A DNA stretch of 64,000 nt. Source: Lytechinus pictus. Its lineage: Eukaryota; Echinodermata; Echinoidea; Temnopleuroida; Toxopneustidae. The notes beneath the pieces are model-generated. The model ran no database searches. It was not told the origin of the DNA and worked only from the letters and a program-made list of their open reading frames with translations. This document shows, in pieces, positions 60,701-64,000 of the stretch (positions are counted from its first letter, which is position 1; every line of letters begins with the position of its first letter). The position numbers and the translations under genes were made by a program. The stretch covers positions 26,365,317-26,429,316 of the forward strand of contig NC_087261.1 of NCBI RefSeq assembly GCF_037042905.1. Direction: 5' to 3'.

Positions 60701-62230
60701 TGGCTATCCATAATTAAAACCCGAGTTTAGGTTAAACCCGACTTCAGAATACGGGCCATATAATTCAAAAATAAGAAAGATTAGGCATTTTGTATTTTCT
60801 TACTTTTTTAGTATTTTTAAAGAGATGCGCAAAAATTGAAACTGAAACTGAATTAGATACTTCATTGCACTAACCTTGCATAATCCCCATCATCGATGGC
60901 AGTACCAAACTCAATCAGACCTTCATCAAGAGTGTATGTTACAGACGTGACCCCTTCATTGACGATGACATCCGTCTTACCATCAGCTCTCTCAAGATCA
61001 ACGATATCTCCCTGAAAGATAATAAAGAAATACTTTTTTAAGATTTACAAGGTGATAACTAAATTATTAAAGATATTGATATAACCTTAATATATAAATA
61101 ATCTTTTAAAAATCAGTTCAGTTCGATTATGAAGTGTTATTTTTCTCTTTGACTCCTCTAGATTATTGTTTGTTTCAACTCTTTTCCTCCATCATGCCTT
61201 CCCCATCCCTCTCCTTCTTGTCGTCGTTATCCTCATCTTCTTTTCATTTTTCATCTTCTTTCTTCTCTTTTTCATCACTTTCTAAGTATATTTAGATTGC
61301 ATCATTGACATTTTGATGAATTGAGTTGATTGACATCAATTCAATATCAATTCAAAATTGACATCAATTCAACATTGAATTGATTGACATCAATTCAATA
61401 AGTTAATAAAAAGAAAATATAATTATTAGTCTTCTTCTGGTAACAGTACAGGCCACTGTATCGTCGTCGTAGAGTCACAGAAGATTGAATTATTATCTTC
61501 ACTCTCCTGCTTGTTATTACTTATTCATAACTCGGTCTTTTTATAATCAACTTACTTTTTATATAATTCTGATGCAATACACTTCATATTTACCAAGGGA
61601 GGTCATCATGACAATCCCATCAGTGTTTTTGTGAATGCCCAATTCTAATACTGTCTTGTTCTTTCTAATCTTGCATCTTGTAGTGTCTTTGTATCATAGT
61701 AACAATGTGAATTGGTCTACATGTACGTGCTCTGACGCTGTTTTATGATAATAATAATAATAGCTGGATTTATAAAGCGCTTTTTGCCTGAGGATACAAA
61801 GCGCTGCTATTATTACCCCGGCTTTAGCTCGAGCTATCATCACCGGCGCTCAGTGCATTCAAGGAATTACTCCTGCCGGGTACCCATTCACCTCACCTGG
61901 GTCGAGTGCAGCACAGTGTGGATAAATTTCTTGCTGAAGGAAAACACGCCATGGCTAGGATTCAAACCCACGACCCTCTGTTTCAAAGGCGAGAGTCAGA
62001 ACCACTAGACCACGAAGCACCCACATAACTGATAACTGTATGTCTGTGTAACAATTGAATAAACATTTATTAAATTGAATTGAAACAATATTATCACAGT
62101 ACTTCAAGTGTAATTCTAATTCTCTTACCTTCATGGGGAACATGGTGACCCTCTCTGGATGATCAATATTGTACCACACACAAAGGTTTCCTCTGTTCTG
62201 AGCCACCACCACATCACTCTGAGGAACCCA
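24684..62230 (-). CDS. IFT172: Intraflagellar transport protein 172, C-terminal 1,221 residues (5' exons outside window)
   Basis: IFT172 is a peripheral subunit of the IFT-B complex, which carries cargo along axonemes and is needed to build cilia. I joined 27 exons: complement(24684..24773, 25687..25778, 26702..26855, 29437..29535, 29887..30042, 31467..31586, 32286..32396, 32758..32961, 33806..33979, 34602..34700, 35243..35378, 44342..44451, 45167..45347, 46444..46602, 47863..48005, 48821..48937, 49553..49688, 50080..50177, 50507..50741, 51609..51729, 53307..53385, 53884..54132, 55648..55725, 56612..56704, 58692..58884, 60875..61011, 62129..62230). The sum is 3,666 bases, exactly 1,222 codons with TAA, and every junction is GT..AG and in frame. 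The product matches vertebrate IFT172 throughout from about residue 529 of 1,749: the end of the WD40 part, then the long TPR-like helical region. The C terminus ends NPSYTFQ. The intron between 35379 and 44341 is 9 kb of repeats. Confidence 0.97.
25231..25459. mobile_element. Palindromic MITE, GGCCCGCATTCTCAAAAG type
   Basis: GGTTTCAATTGTACCATGGT and its inverse form long arms with GGCCCGCATTCT and AGAATACGGGCC ends. It lies in the IFT172 3' intron. Confidence 0.85.
25687..25778 (-). CDS. IFT172: IFT172 window exon 26
   Basis: 30 codons after a split Gly, [20 protein letters not shown].. to FLMATK. Confidence 0.96.
26702..26855 (-). CDS. IFT172: IFT172 window exon 25
   Basis: [20 protein letters not shown].. 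to SLPCVIT, ending in phase 1. Confidence 0.96.
27137..27446. mobile_element. MITE, GGCCCGTATTCTGAAGTC family, copy 1
   Basis: Inverted ends GGCCCGTATTCTGAAGTCGG and GTTCAGAATACAGGCC with inner GGTTTAACTTAGACC partners. Flanked by AGT on both sides, a 3-bp target duplication. Confidence 0.85.
27660..28060. other. Intron DNA, no feature recognised
   Basis: AT-rich, with a G run at 27682-27690. Nothing else supportable. Confidence 0.4.
28123..29114. mobile_element. About 1-kb TIR element with internal 160-190 bp tandem units
   Basis: The ends are inverted GTCTCGCCTGCAT (28123-28135 and 29102-29114). The interior repeats, five times or so, GTTCATTGACCTTAAATGAC, CTTTGACCTTGGTCATGTGA, CCTGAAACTC, TTTCATGAACTAG and AAGTTATGAT blocks. 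The right end contains GACGCCGCCGCCGCCGTCGG. Three units carry a perfect TGACCTTTGACCT. Confidence 0.8.
29437..29535 (-). CDS. IFT172: IFT172 window exon 24
   Basis: 33 codons, [20 protein letters not shown].. to PLPEKQHIA. Confidence 0.95.
29887..30042 (-). CDS. IFT172: IFT172 window exon 23
   Basis: 52 codons, [20 protein letters not shown].. to [12 protein letters not shown]. Confidence 0.96.
30110..30659. mobile_element. MITE, GTGTTTCACAAAG family, inserted in SINE
   Basis: Ends GGGGGTGTTTCACAAAGATT and CTTCTTGAAACACCCCC. Flanked by CAG at 30107-30109 and 30660-30662. It contains another MITE at 30249-30588. Confidence 0.85.
30249..30588. mobile_element. MITE, AGCCCAGCGCACACTG family, inserted in MITE
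   Basis: Ends AGCCCAGCGCACACTGTGCA and TATTGTGCGCTGGGCT. Related to 34852-35174. Confidence 0.85.
31467..31586 (-). CDS. IFT172: IFT172 window exon 22
   Basis: 40 codons, [20 protein letters not shown].. with the conserved [13 protein letters not shown]. Confidence 0.95.
31830..32105. repeat. Dispersed repeat shared with 55800-55955
   Basis: Shares GGGGCTACTTTTCACAA and TTTTGGGGGCAAAATCACCC with 55800-55955, same orientation. Confidence 0.55.
32286..32396 (-). CDS. IFT172: IFT172 window exon 21
   Basis: 37 codons, [20 protein letters not shown].. to [11 protein letters not shown]. Confidence 0.96.
32758..32961 (-). CDS. IFT172: IFT172 window exon 20
   Basis: 68 codons. [20 protein letters not shown] is one of the most diagnostic IFT172 blocks. 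Ends HHGAPPNSQ. Confidence 0.97.
33806..33979 (-). CDS. IFT172: IFT172 window exon 19
   Basis: 58 codons, [20 protein letters not shown].. to [12 protein letters not shown], phase 0. Confidence 0.95.
34023..34480. mobile_element. MITE, GTGTTTCACAAAG family, second nested copy
   Basis: Ends GGGGTGTTTCACAAAGAGCT and CTGTTTATGAAAATCCCCC. It is interrupted by a different MITE at 34055-34274. Confidence 0.75.
34055..34274. mobile_element. MITE, GGGGTGTTGCAAGAAA type, inserted in MITE
   Basis: Ends TGGGGTGTTGCAAGAAACTT and ATTTCTTGCAACATCCCC. Flanked by TTA at 34052-34054 and 34275-34277. Confidence 0.8.
34602..34700 (-). CDS. IFT172: IFT172 window exon 18
   Basis: 33 codons, [20 protein letters not shown].., phase 0 at both ends. 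Confidence 0.92.
34852..35174. mobile_element. MITE, AGCCCAGCTCACACTA family
   Basis: Ends AGCCCAGCTCACACTATGAG and CATAGTGTGAGCTGGGCT. Perfect TAA flanks at 34849-34851 and 35175-35177, the TWA type of 3-bp target duplication. Confidence 0.85.
35243..35378 (-). CDS. IFT172: IFT172 window exon 17
   Basis: 45 codons after a split Arg, [20 protein letters not shown].. to LLAQCWNK. Confidence 0.94.
35379..36970. other. First part of the 9-kb IFT172 intron
   Basis: Contains a short palindrome TTTTACCATAGAGCTATTAC with its partner at about 35775-35817, and a (TG)n-like stretch near 36480-36530. No exon-like sequence was recognised. Confidence 0.4.
36975..38683. mobile_element. AAGTCCACC-family MITE split by a 1.4-kb insertion
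   Basis: 36975-37040 matches the interior of the 17963 copy (GGTTCAGTCAAGTTGGTCCT). 38460-38683 continues it (GAGGGACATCATC.. to GGTGGACTTGACCTTTAA). Confidence 0.7.
37042..38453. mobile_element. 1.4-kb inserted repeat with GCGCTTCGCGCG motifs
   Basis: Bounded by AGCCAGG and CCTGGCT. Contains CCGCGCTGCGCGCGG (about 37247), CCGCGCTTCGCGCGG (about 38139) and GAGCGCGCTTCGCGCGCTC (about 38373), each a near palindrome, plus C/A/G homopolymers. Confidence 0.55.
40053..42118. repeat. 2-kb array of a CTCGCGCTTCGCGCTCGCATT-like motif
   Basis: It begins CAGGGGCGGATCCAG. Variants of GCTCGCACTTCGCGCTCGCA recur at about 40525, 40645, 40831, 40981, 41120, 41224, 41325, 41434, 41540, 41635, 41746, 41843, 41983 and 42067, roughly every 100-150 bp with unlike spacers. 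The first two are reverse oriented. Confidence 0.7.
42119..42300. mobile_element. Short TIR element, CAGGGG-CGCGG type
   Basis: CAGGGGTCGCGGAAG and CTGCGGCCCCTG are inverted ends around G, C and A homopolymers. Confidence 0.5.
42490..42620 (+). repeat. Pyrimidine-rich tract
   Basis: TTCC/TTTC-rich low complexity. Short frames here are not genes. Confidence 0.6.
43491..43741. mobile_element. TIR element of 250 bp carrying a DR1 motif
   Basis: TTATACGCCCG and CGGGCATATAA are inverted ends. Carries TGACCTTTGACCT at 43550-43562 and (GGAC)n near 43670-43698. Probably a short relative of the 28-kb element. Confidence 0.6.
44043..44240 (+). repeat. Three-copy minisatellite, 80-bp unit
   Basis: TTTTAGTGGTCACTATAGGC plus AGGTGGCTGCTATAGAC start at about 44044, 44124 and 44203. 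Confidence 0.8.
44342..44451 (-). CDS. IFT172: IFT172 window exon 16
   Basis: [20 protein letters not shown].. to VLNKGT, ending in phase 2. The 9-kb intron follows. Confidence 0.95.
45042..45161. mobile_element. MITE abutting the exon 15 splice donor
   Basis: Left GAGTGTTTCATAAAAATAAG, right TTGCTTTATGAAAAGCTCC. The right end touches donor GTGAG (45162-45166). Confidence 0.6.
45167..45347 (-). CDS. IFT172: IFT172 window exon 15
   Basis: 60 codons, [20 protein letters not shown].. to [15 protein letters not shown] abuts its donor. Confidence 0.96.
45434..45772. mobile_element. TTTCATAAAGCTGTTCGTAA MITE, split
   Basis: Arms GCGTTTCATAAAGCTGTTCG and GAACAGCTTTATGAAACACC flank a second MITE. 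Confidence 0.8.
45551..45707. mobile_element. MITE, GGCTCCGTAACACAAAG type, nested
   Basis: Ends GGCTCCGTAACACAAAGGTT and ATCTTTGTGTTACGGAGCC, inserted in the previous element. Confidence 0.85.
46088..46380. repeat. CAACACCA/TGGTGTTG-rich inverted-repeat region
   Basis: CAACACCA occurs on both strands many times, and AAGTACGGT and ACCGTACTT form an inverted pair at about 46308 and 46364. Probably a degraded foldback element. Confidence 0.5.
46444..46602 (-). CDS. IFT172: IFT172 window exon 14
   Basis: [20 protein letters not shown].. to KPKEAVL, ending in phase 2 within a Met codon. Its 5' half and acceptor are tandemly copied at 46681-46832, and again in degraded form at 46828-47100. Confidence 0.95.
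46681..46832 (-). pseudogene. IFT172: Partial tandem copy of IFT172 exon 14
   Basis: A 152-bp unit copies the acceptor and 5' half of exon 14. The acceptor CAG is kept (46755-46757). The frame is open for 26 codons with only two residue changes by eye (Asn to Tyr, His to Tyr), then runs into non-homologous sequence and a stop. The 3' half and a good donor are missing, so it is unlikely to be a normal exon. Confidence 0.8.
46828..47100 (-). pseudogene. IFT172: Third, degraded copy of the exon 14 unit, split by a MITE
   Basis: 46828-46868 and 47043-47100 continue the unit (AGATGAATATCACCC.. and AGGTCAAACTCAAATGCAC) on either side of the MITE at 46872. Confidence 0.7.
46872..47042. mobile_element. 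TTTCATAAAGCTGTTCGTAA MITE inside exon 14 copy
   Basis: Flanked by CAG (46869-46871 and 47043-47045). The unoccupied site is present in exon 14 and copy 2, proving a 3-bp target duplication. Confidence 0.88.
47218..47475 (+). mobile_element. Family A SINE
   Basis: A box TGGTCTAGTGGTTA, B box GGGTTTGACTC, body with CCCAACCCAGGCGAGGCGAA, tail (AATAATAAT). Confidence 0.8.
47476..47736 (-). mobile_element. Family A SINE, tail to tail with the previous one
   Basis: On the minus strand the head is at 47736 (TGGTCTAGTGGTTCTGAC, B box GGTTCGAATCC) and the tail ATAAATCCAGCTATTAAT meets the neighbouring SINE. Confidence 0.8.
47863..48005 (-). CDS. IFT172: IFT172 window exon 13
   Basis: [20 protein letters not shown].. 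to DYAADN, ending in phase 2 within a Cys codon. Confidence 0.96.
48821..48937 (-). CDS. IFT172: IFT172 window exon 12
   Basis: 39 codons, [20 protein letters not shown].., with the conserved [19 protein letters not shown] helix pair. Confidence 0.96.
49553..49688 (-). CDS. IFT172: IFT172 window exon 11
   Basis: [20 protein letters not shown].. to DTHLHLAK, closely matching the family. Confidence 0.96.
49780..50068 (+). repeat. (CATC/CATT)n tetranucleotide tract
   Basis: Interrupted ATTC/ATCC repeats in an IFT172 intron, next to the exon 10 donor. Confidence 0.9.
50080..50177 (-). CDS. IFT172: IFT172 window exon 10
   Basis: [20 protein letters not shown].., ending in phase 2 within an Arg codon. 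A (TGGA)n tract follows the donor. Confidence 0.95.
50285..50490 (+). repeat. (CAC/CAT)n trinucleotide tract
   Basis: On the transcribed strand it reads GGTGGT.. starting about 15 bases after the exon 9 donor. Confidence 0.9.
50507..50741 (-). CDS. IFT172: IFT172 window exon 9
   Basis: 78 codons after a split Gly, [15 protein letters not shown] to [11 protein letters not shown] (GGT/GAT)n tract begins about 15 bases inside the following intron. Confidence 0.95.
51466..51603 (-). mobile_element. Truncated family A SINE touching the exon 8 donor
   Basis: Body pieces CCCGGCTTTAGC, TACCAGGTACCCATTTACTA, CACCTGGGTGGAGAGTGGCA and AAATGACTTGCTCCCAAG. The edge falls at the donor GTGAG (51604-51608). 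Confidence 0.65.
51609..51729 (-). CDS. IFT172: IFT172 window exon 8
   Basis: [20 protein letters not shown].., a clear family block. The donor GTGAG is followed within a few bases by a SINE fragment. Confidence 0.95.
51961..52144. mobile_element. Short TIR element, GCACAGAAACGTKAGC
   Basis: Inverted ends GCACAGAAACGTTAGC and GCTCACGTTTCTGTGC. Confidence 0.6.
52218..52435. mobile_element. Foldback element with two histone-type 3' stem-loops
   Basis: Arms AGAAGAGTGT.. and ..ACACTCTTCT enclose long imperfect inverted halves (GGTACACCATGTATTC, CATATGTTGGTCCTGAAAAG, CAAGTGT). GGTCCTTTTCAGGACC occurs on the plus strand at 52373-52388 and on the minus strand at 52272-52287. Both fit the consensus GGYYCTTYTNAGRRCC. 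On the minus strand ACGAAAGAA follows 14 bases later. Confidence 0.75.
52470..52785. mobile_element. GGCCCGTATTCTGAAGTC-family MITE, copy 2
   Basis: Ends GGCCTGTATTCTGAAGTCAG and GACTTCAGAATACCGGCC. ATT on both sides. Confidence 0.85.
52807..52995. mobile_element. GTGTTTCACAAAG-family MITE, unbroken copy
   Basis: GGGGTGTTTTACAAAGATTT and AAATCTTTGTGAAACACCCC with inner AAGTATGACTTAGAG and CGACTTTAGTCATACTT. Shows the undisturbed form of the copies at 30110 and 34023. Confidence 0.85.
53307..53385 (-). CDS. IFT172: IFT172 window exon 7
   Basis: 26 codons plus one base, [20 protein letters not shown]... It ends in phase 1. Confidence 0.94.
53884..54132 (-). CDS. IFT172: IFT172 window exon 6
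   Basis: 83 codons, from [20 protein letters not shown] to [11 protein letters not shown]. The donor is GTCAG. Its 5' part is duplicated at 54306-54420. Confidence 0.96.
54306..54420 (-). pseudogene. IFT172: Partial tandem copy of IFT172 exon 6 start
   Basis: It copies the intron end, acceptor and first about 45 bases of exon 6 (TAGTAGTTCC..AGGGTTTCC). The acceptor TCAAG is kept at 54359-54360. A donor-like GTAAGA (minus strand, 54300-54305) defines a possible 53-base pseudoexon, which would shift the frame. Confidence 0.75.
54455..54598. mobile_element. MITE-like TTTCATAAAAC..GTATGAAAC element
   Basis: GAGTCCATTTCATAAAACTT and CAAGTCTGTATGAAACGGGA ends with ATAACAATTTGTA inner partners. 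Confidence 0.55.
55018..55430. repeat. Dispersed repeat, TTAAAGGGGAATCCAACCC type
   Basis: Starts TTAAAGGGGAATCCAACCCA and carries AATAAGAAAGTTATGAATTT, similar to the interior of the AAGTCCACC family. Confidence 0.5.
55648..55725 (-). CDS. IFT172: IFT172 window exon 5
   Basis: 26 codons, [20 protein letters not shown].., phase 0 at both ends. Confidence 0.95.
56096..56267. mobile_element. TTTCATAAAGCTGTTCGTAA MITE with CAG flanks
   Basis: CAG at 56093-56095 and 56268-56270. Directly followed by a half copy to about 56345. Confidence 0.85.
56612..56704 (-). CDS. IFT172: IFT172 window exon 4
   Basis: 31 codons, [21 protein letters not shown]. Phase 0 at both ends. Confidence 0.94.
56890..57060. 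repeat. Long interrupted palindrome
   Basis: ACAAATATATCAGGC, GTGGGAATTAT, GGTTGGACTGGCAATA and ACTATTTTTTCCC each have inverted partners in mirror order to 57055. Confidence 0.75.
58240..58325. other. GC- and CpG-rich spot in an intron
   Basis: CGCAGCGCGGCCGGCTGGAG and CCGCGCCGGGGCGCATCG stand out from AT-rich intron DNA. Function unknown. Confidence 0.5.
58692..58884 (-). CDS. IFT172: IFT172 window exon 3
   Basis: 64 full codons after the split Arg, containing [14 protein letters not shown] and [18 protein letters not shown], the highly conserved start of the TPR-like region. Confidence 0.96.
59155..59765. mobile_element. AAGTCCACC-family MITE, 611 bp
   Basis: TTAAAGGACAAGTCCACTCC to GAGGTGGACTTGACCTTTAA. 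Best full-length partner of 17963-18579. Confidence 0.88.
60459..60757. mobile_element. GGCCCGTATTCTGAAGTC-family MITE, copy 3
   Basis: GGCCCGTATTCTGAAGTCAG and GACTTCAGAATACGGGCC. Flanks AAA and ATA, one mismatch. Confidence 0.85.
60875..61011 (-). CDS. IFT172: IFT172 window exon 2
   Basis: [25 protein letters not shown]. It links the propeller region to the helical solenoid. It ends in phase 2 within an Arg codon. Confidence 0.95.
61321..61400 (+). repeat. Short tandem repeat TTGACATCAATTCAA
   Basis: Four or so copies of GACATCAATTCAATA-like units. Confidence 0.7.
61747..62022 (-). mobile_element. Family A SINE, near complete
   Basis: Minus-strand head with A box TGGTCTAGTGG and B box GGGTTTGAATCC, body ACCCAGGTGAGGTGAATGGG, tail GCGCTTTATAAATCCAGCTA then (TTA)n. 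Same strand as IFT172. Confidence 0.82.
62129..62230 (-). CDS. IFT172: IFT172 window exon 1
   Basis: 34 codons, [20 protein letters not shown]. It covers the end of the second WD40 region. It begins and ends in phase 0. The preceding exon is not in the window. Confidence 0.95.
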
Positions 62231-62867
62231 CTATAAGAAAATACAACAATTCAAATAAAATGTTATCATTTTACGGTAAAAGAAAGCTAAATATTTCATG
62301 AGAAATTCTTTTAAATCAAGATTGTCACCAAATTATCATATATCTAGATCTGGTACACTAATGTAAACTTTATCTTTGTGAAAACATGAAATCTTAGCTA
62401 AAAAAGGATAATTCTCAGGATCACTAACATAGAAAAGCATATGTGGGACAGTGTATTAATATTGTACCCACTACAAAAAAATTCAAAATTCAAAGAAATA
62501 TAAATTTCAGTCATTCAACATGGCATAACATGCAGAAAACAAATAAATTTTAAAATCCAACATACTTTTTACACCCACTTGACATTATGAATAAAATAAA
62601 TCCTTTAATGACCACCTGTTTATAAGCCCTTAAGTGGAAAGTTGGTTGGTCTGCTGATTTTTATAGCCTTAAAAACGGACATACTGAAGCTTTTCAGCTT
62701 TTCATTAGCGGACCGCATTAGCCAACATGTGCCCGCCTCTATCTGAAATTGTCGAATTATCGCACGTTCACAACCTCCGCTCGCATGCAGAAAATGTACT
62801 GCTAGTACTGCGGCTAACCACTTGCTGAGTAACCAAGCATGCGCTGAACAATACTGTTCATCTTGGT
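62231..62867. other. IFT172 intron, no exon found
   Basis: Searched for the segment preceding WVPQSDVVV and found none. Contains dispersed-repeat pieces also near 49.2 and 54.8 kb (GCATATGTGGGACAGTGTAT). Confidence 0.5.
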
Positions 62868-63810
62868 TTAAGGACGTTCCACAGTTATGTTTGTGCGCAT
62901 TATGATCTGCGCATATTTAACACTCTGCGCGCTGACGTCACAATGGATGAACAGGTGATTAATTAGCTGTGGGTATGAGCTGATTTTTCTCATCATCTGC
63001 ACCCTAACTGCAGATTCGATGCGTTATTTTATGAAGCTAAAAAAATTGAATTATTCCATGGATCATTAAAAAAAATATCTCTACAATTTCAAAATACTTT
63101 ACTCTGCAGTACTGCCAAGAATCACGAATATGACCTCGAGTTTTAATAAATGGTAGAGTGGTTTTGATTTTTCTTCACATAGATACAAAGCATTTGGCGC
63201 ATTTTTGGTGTTTTAAAAAGCACATTTGCTCTAATAAAAATGCTGATAGTTTGAAAACAAGCACATGAACCCCTATTTTTTAATGTTTGTACCTCTTAGG
63301 TATAGCTTCCTCTACAACCTTGCAAATTTTGGTGAAAATGACATGGATTTTGAATAAAGTGCAGCATTTATTGTACTTTTGTAGTCTGTTATTGAAATTT
63401 CACATTTTTGAGATTGGGTTTTTGTTATCTTTTACGCCGTTTTTAAGAACTGACTGTGCTGTTAGACTTAAAGTTGCAAACAAATAGCACCATAAATAGA
63501 TTATCCATTCTAACGATACAAATATTAACTCTCTTGCGAAATTTGATGACTTTTTCATGTATTTTGACTGAGTAATAGAGGTTTAAACTCATTGTAGTAT
63601 TCTTGCGAGGTCTAAAAATGCCAAATTCTTTTAAATGCGCAATTCTTCAGAACATCAATTTGGGTGAACTTTGAAGCTCTACAGCAAAAAATCAAGCACA
63701 TGGACCTATGTTAATTTTTGCATATTTCGAATATGAAGGTTCTAAAGTATCTATAAGCAAAGTTTGGTGAAAATGACATGGATTTCACTTTAACTGTGGA
63801 ACGTCCTTAA
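62868..63810. mobile_element. TTAA-ended element, 943-bp copy
   Basis: TTAAGGACGTTCCACAGTTA and TTTAACTGTGGAACGTCCTT with TTAA at both edges. The left part (GTGCGCATTATGATCTGCGC) matches the right part of 4052-5869 inverted. Confidence 0.85.
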
Positions 63811-64000
63811 GGTGCTCTGCAGAGCAAGGAGTTTCACTCATTTCCGCATGCTCGAGGCAGCGTACATGTATATTCAGCTAACAGACCCGATTCTGTGCCG
63901 CCAGAAGGAGTTCGTAAGAACCCTTGCGTTAATTTAGTTGCTTCGCTTCAATATACGGCTGGTACCAAGCCAAACTTGTTTACTTGACAGCCAATCACGG

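Noticed and set aside
3890-63810. CRISPR array or bacterial-type operon
   Set aside because: The DNA is clearly eukaryotic with spliced exons. Tandem repeats found are minisatellites or transposon interiors without regular spacer structure.
62231-64000. Upstream IFT172 exon for the preceding WD40 segment
   Set aside because: No frame matched the expected segment before WVPQSDVVV. The region is intron and a transposon.

Overview
The window is animal nuclear DNA: AT-rich, made mostly of introns and repeats, with GT..AG splice sites and many short inverted-repeat transposons and tRNA-derived SINEs. The gene content and repeat style suggest a marine deuterostome, most likely an echinoderm such as a sea urchin. 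That assignment rests on recognising repeat styles and needs a database search.

One conserved gene dominates. About 24.5-62.2 kb on the minus strand carries the 3' two-thirds of IFT172, a subunit of the intraflagellar transport IFT-B complex that builds cilia. I reconstructed 27 consecutive in-frame coding exons by eye. Together they encode 1,221 residues plus a stop, and every exon junction keeps frame. The N-terminal WD40 part, about 530 residues in relatives, lies beyond the right edge of the window. A poly(A) signal sits about 170 bases past the stop codon.

Convergent to it, at 15.8-17.1 kb on the plus strand, is an uninterrupted 421-codon reading frame that I do not recognise. It is charged, has a four-fold 7-residue E/Q-rich repeat near its N terminus and a basic C-terminal part. 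A tRNA-Val(UAC) gene with a Pol III terminator lies at 1.24 kb.

The rest is dense repeat DNA. By position: TTAA-ended elements (4.1-5.9 and 62.9-63.8 kb, and a second family at 8.2, 18.0, 38.6 and 59.2 kb); a 1,180-bp element with CACAGTG ends and a perfect 5-bp target duplication (11.6-12.8 kb); long-TIR and palindromic MITEs, several with 3-bp target duplications and several nested inside one another (19-61 kb); two SINE families; a 2-kb array of a CTCGCGCTTCGCGCTCGCATT-like motif (40.5-42.1 kb); and simple-sequence tracts.

The most notable observations are the CACAGTG-ended, Transib/RAG-like element; a foldback element carrying two opposed perfect matches to the histone mRNA 3' stem-loop consensus (52.2-52.4 kb); partial tandem duplications of two IFT172 exons with their splice acceptors; and stacked SINE/MITE/MITE insertions.
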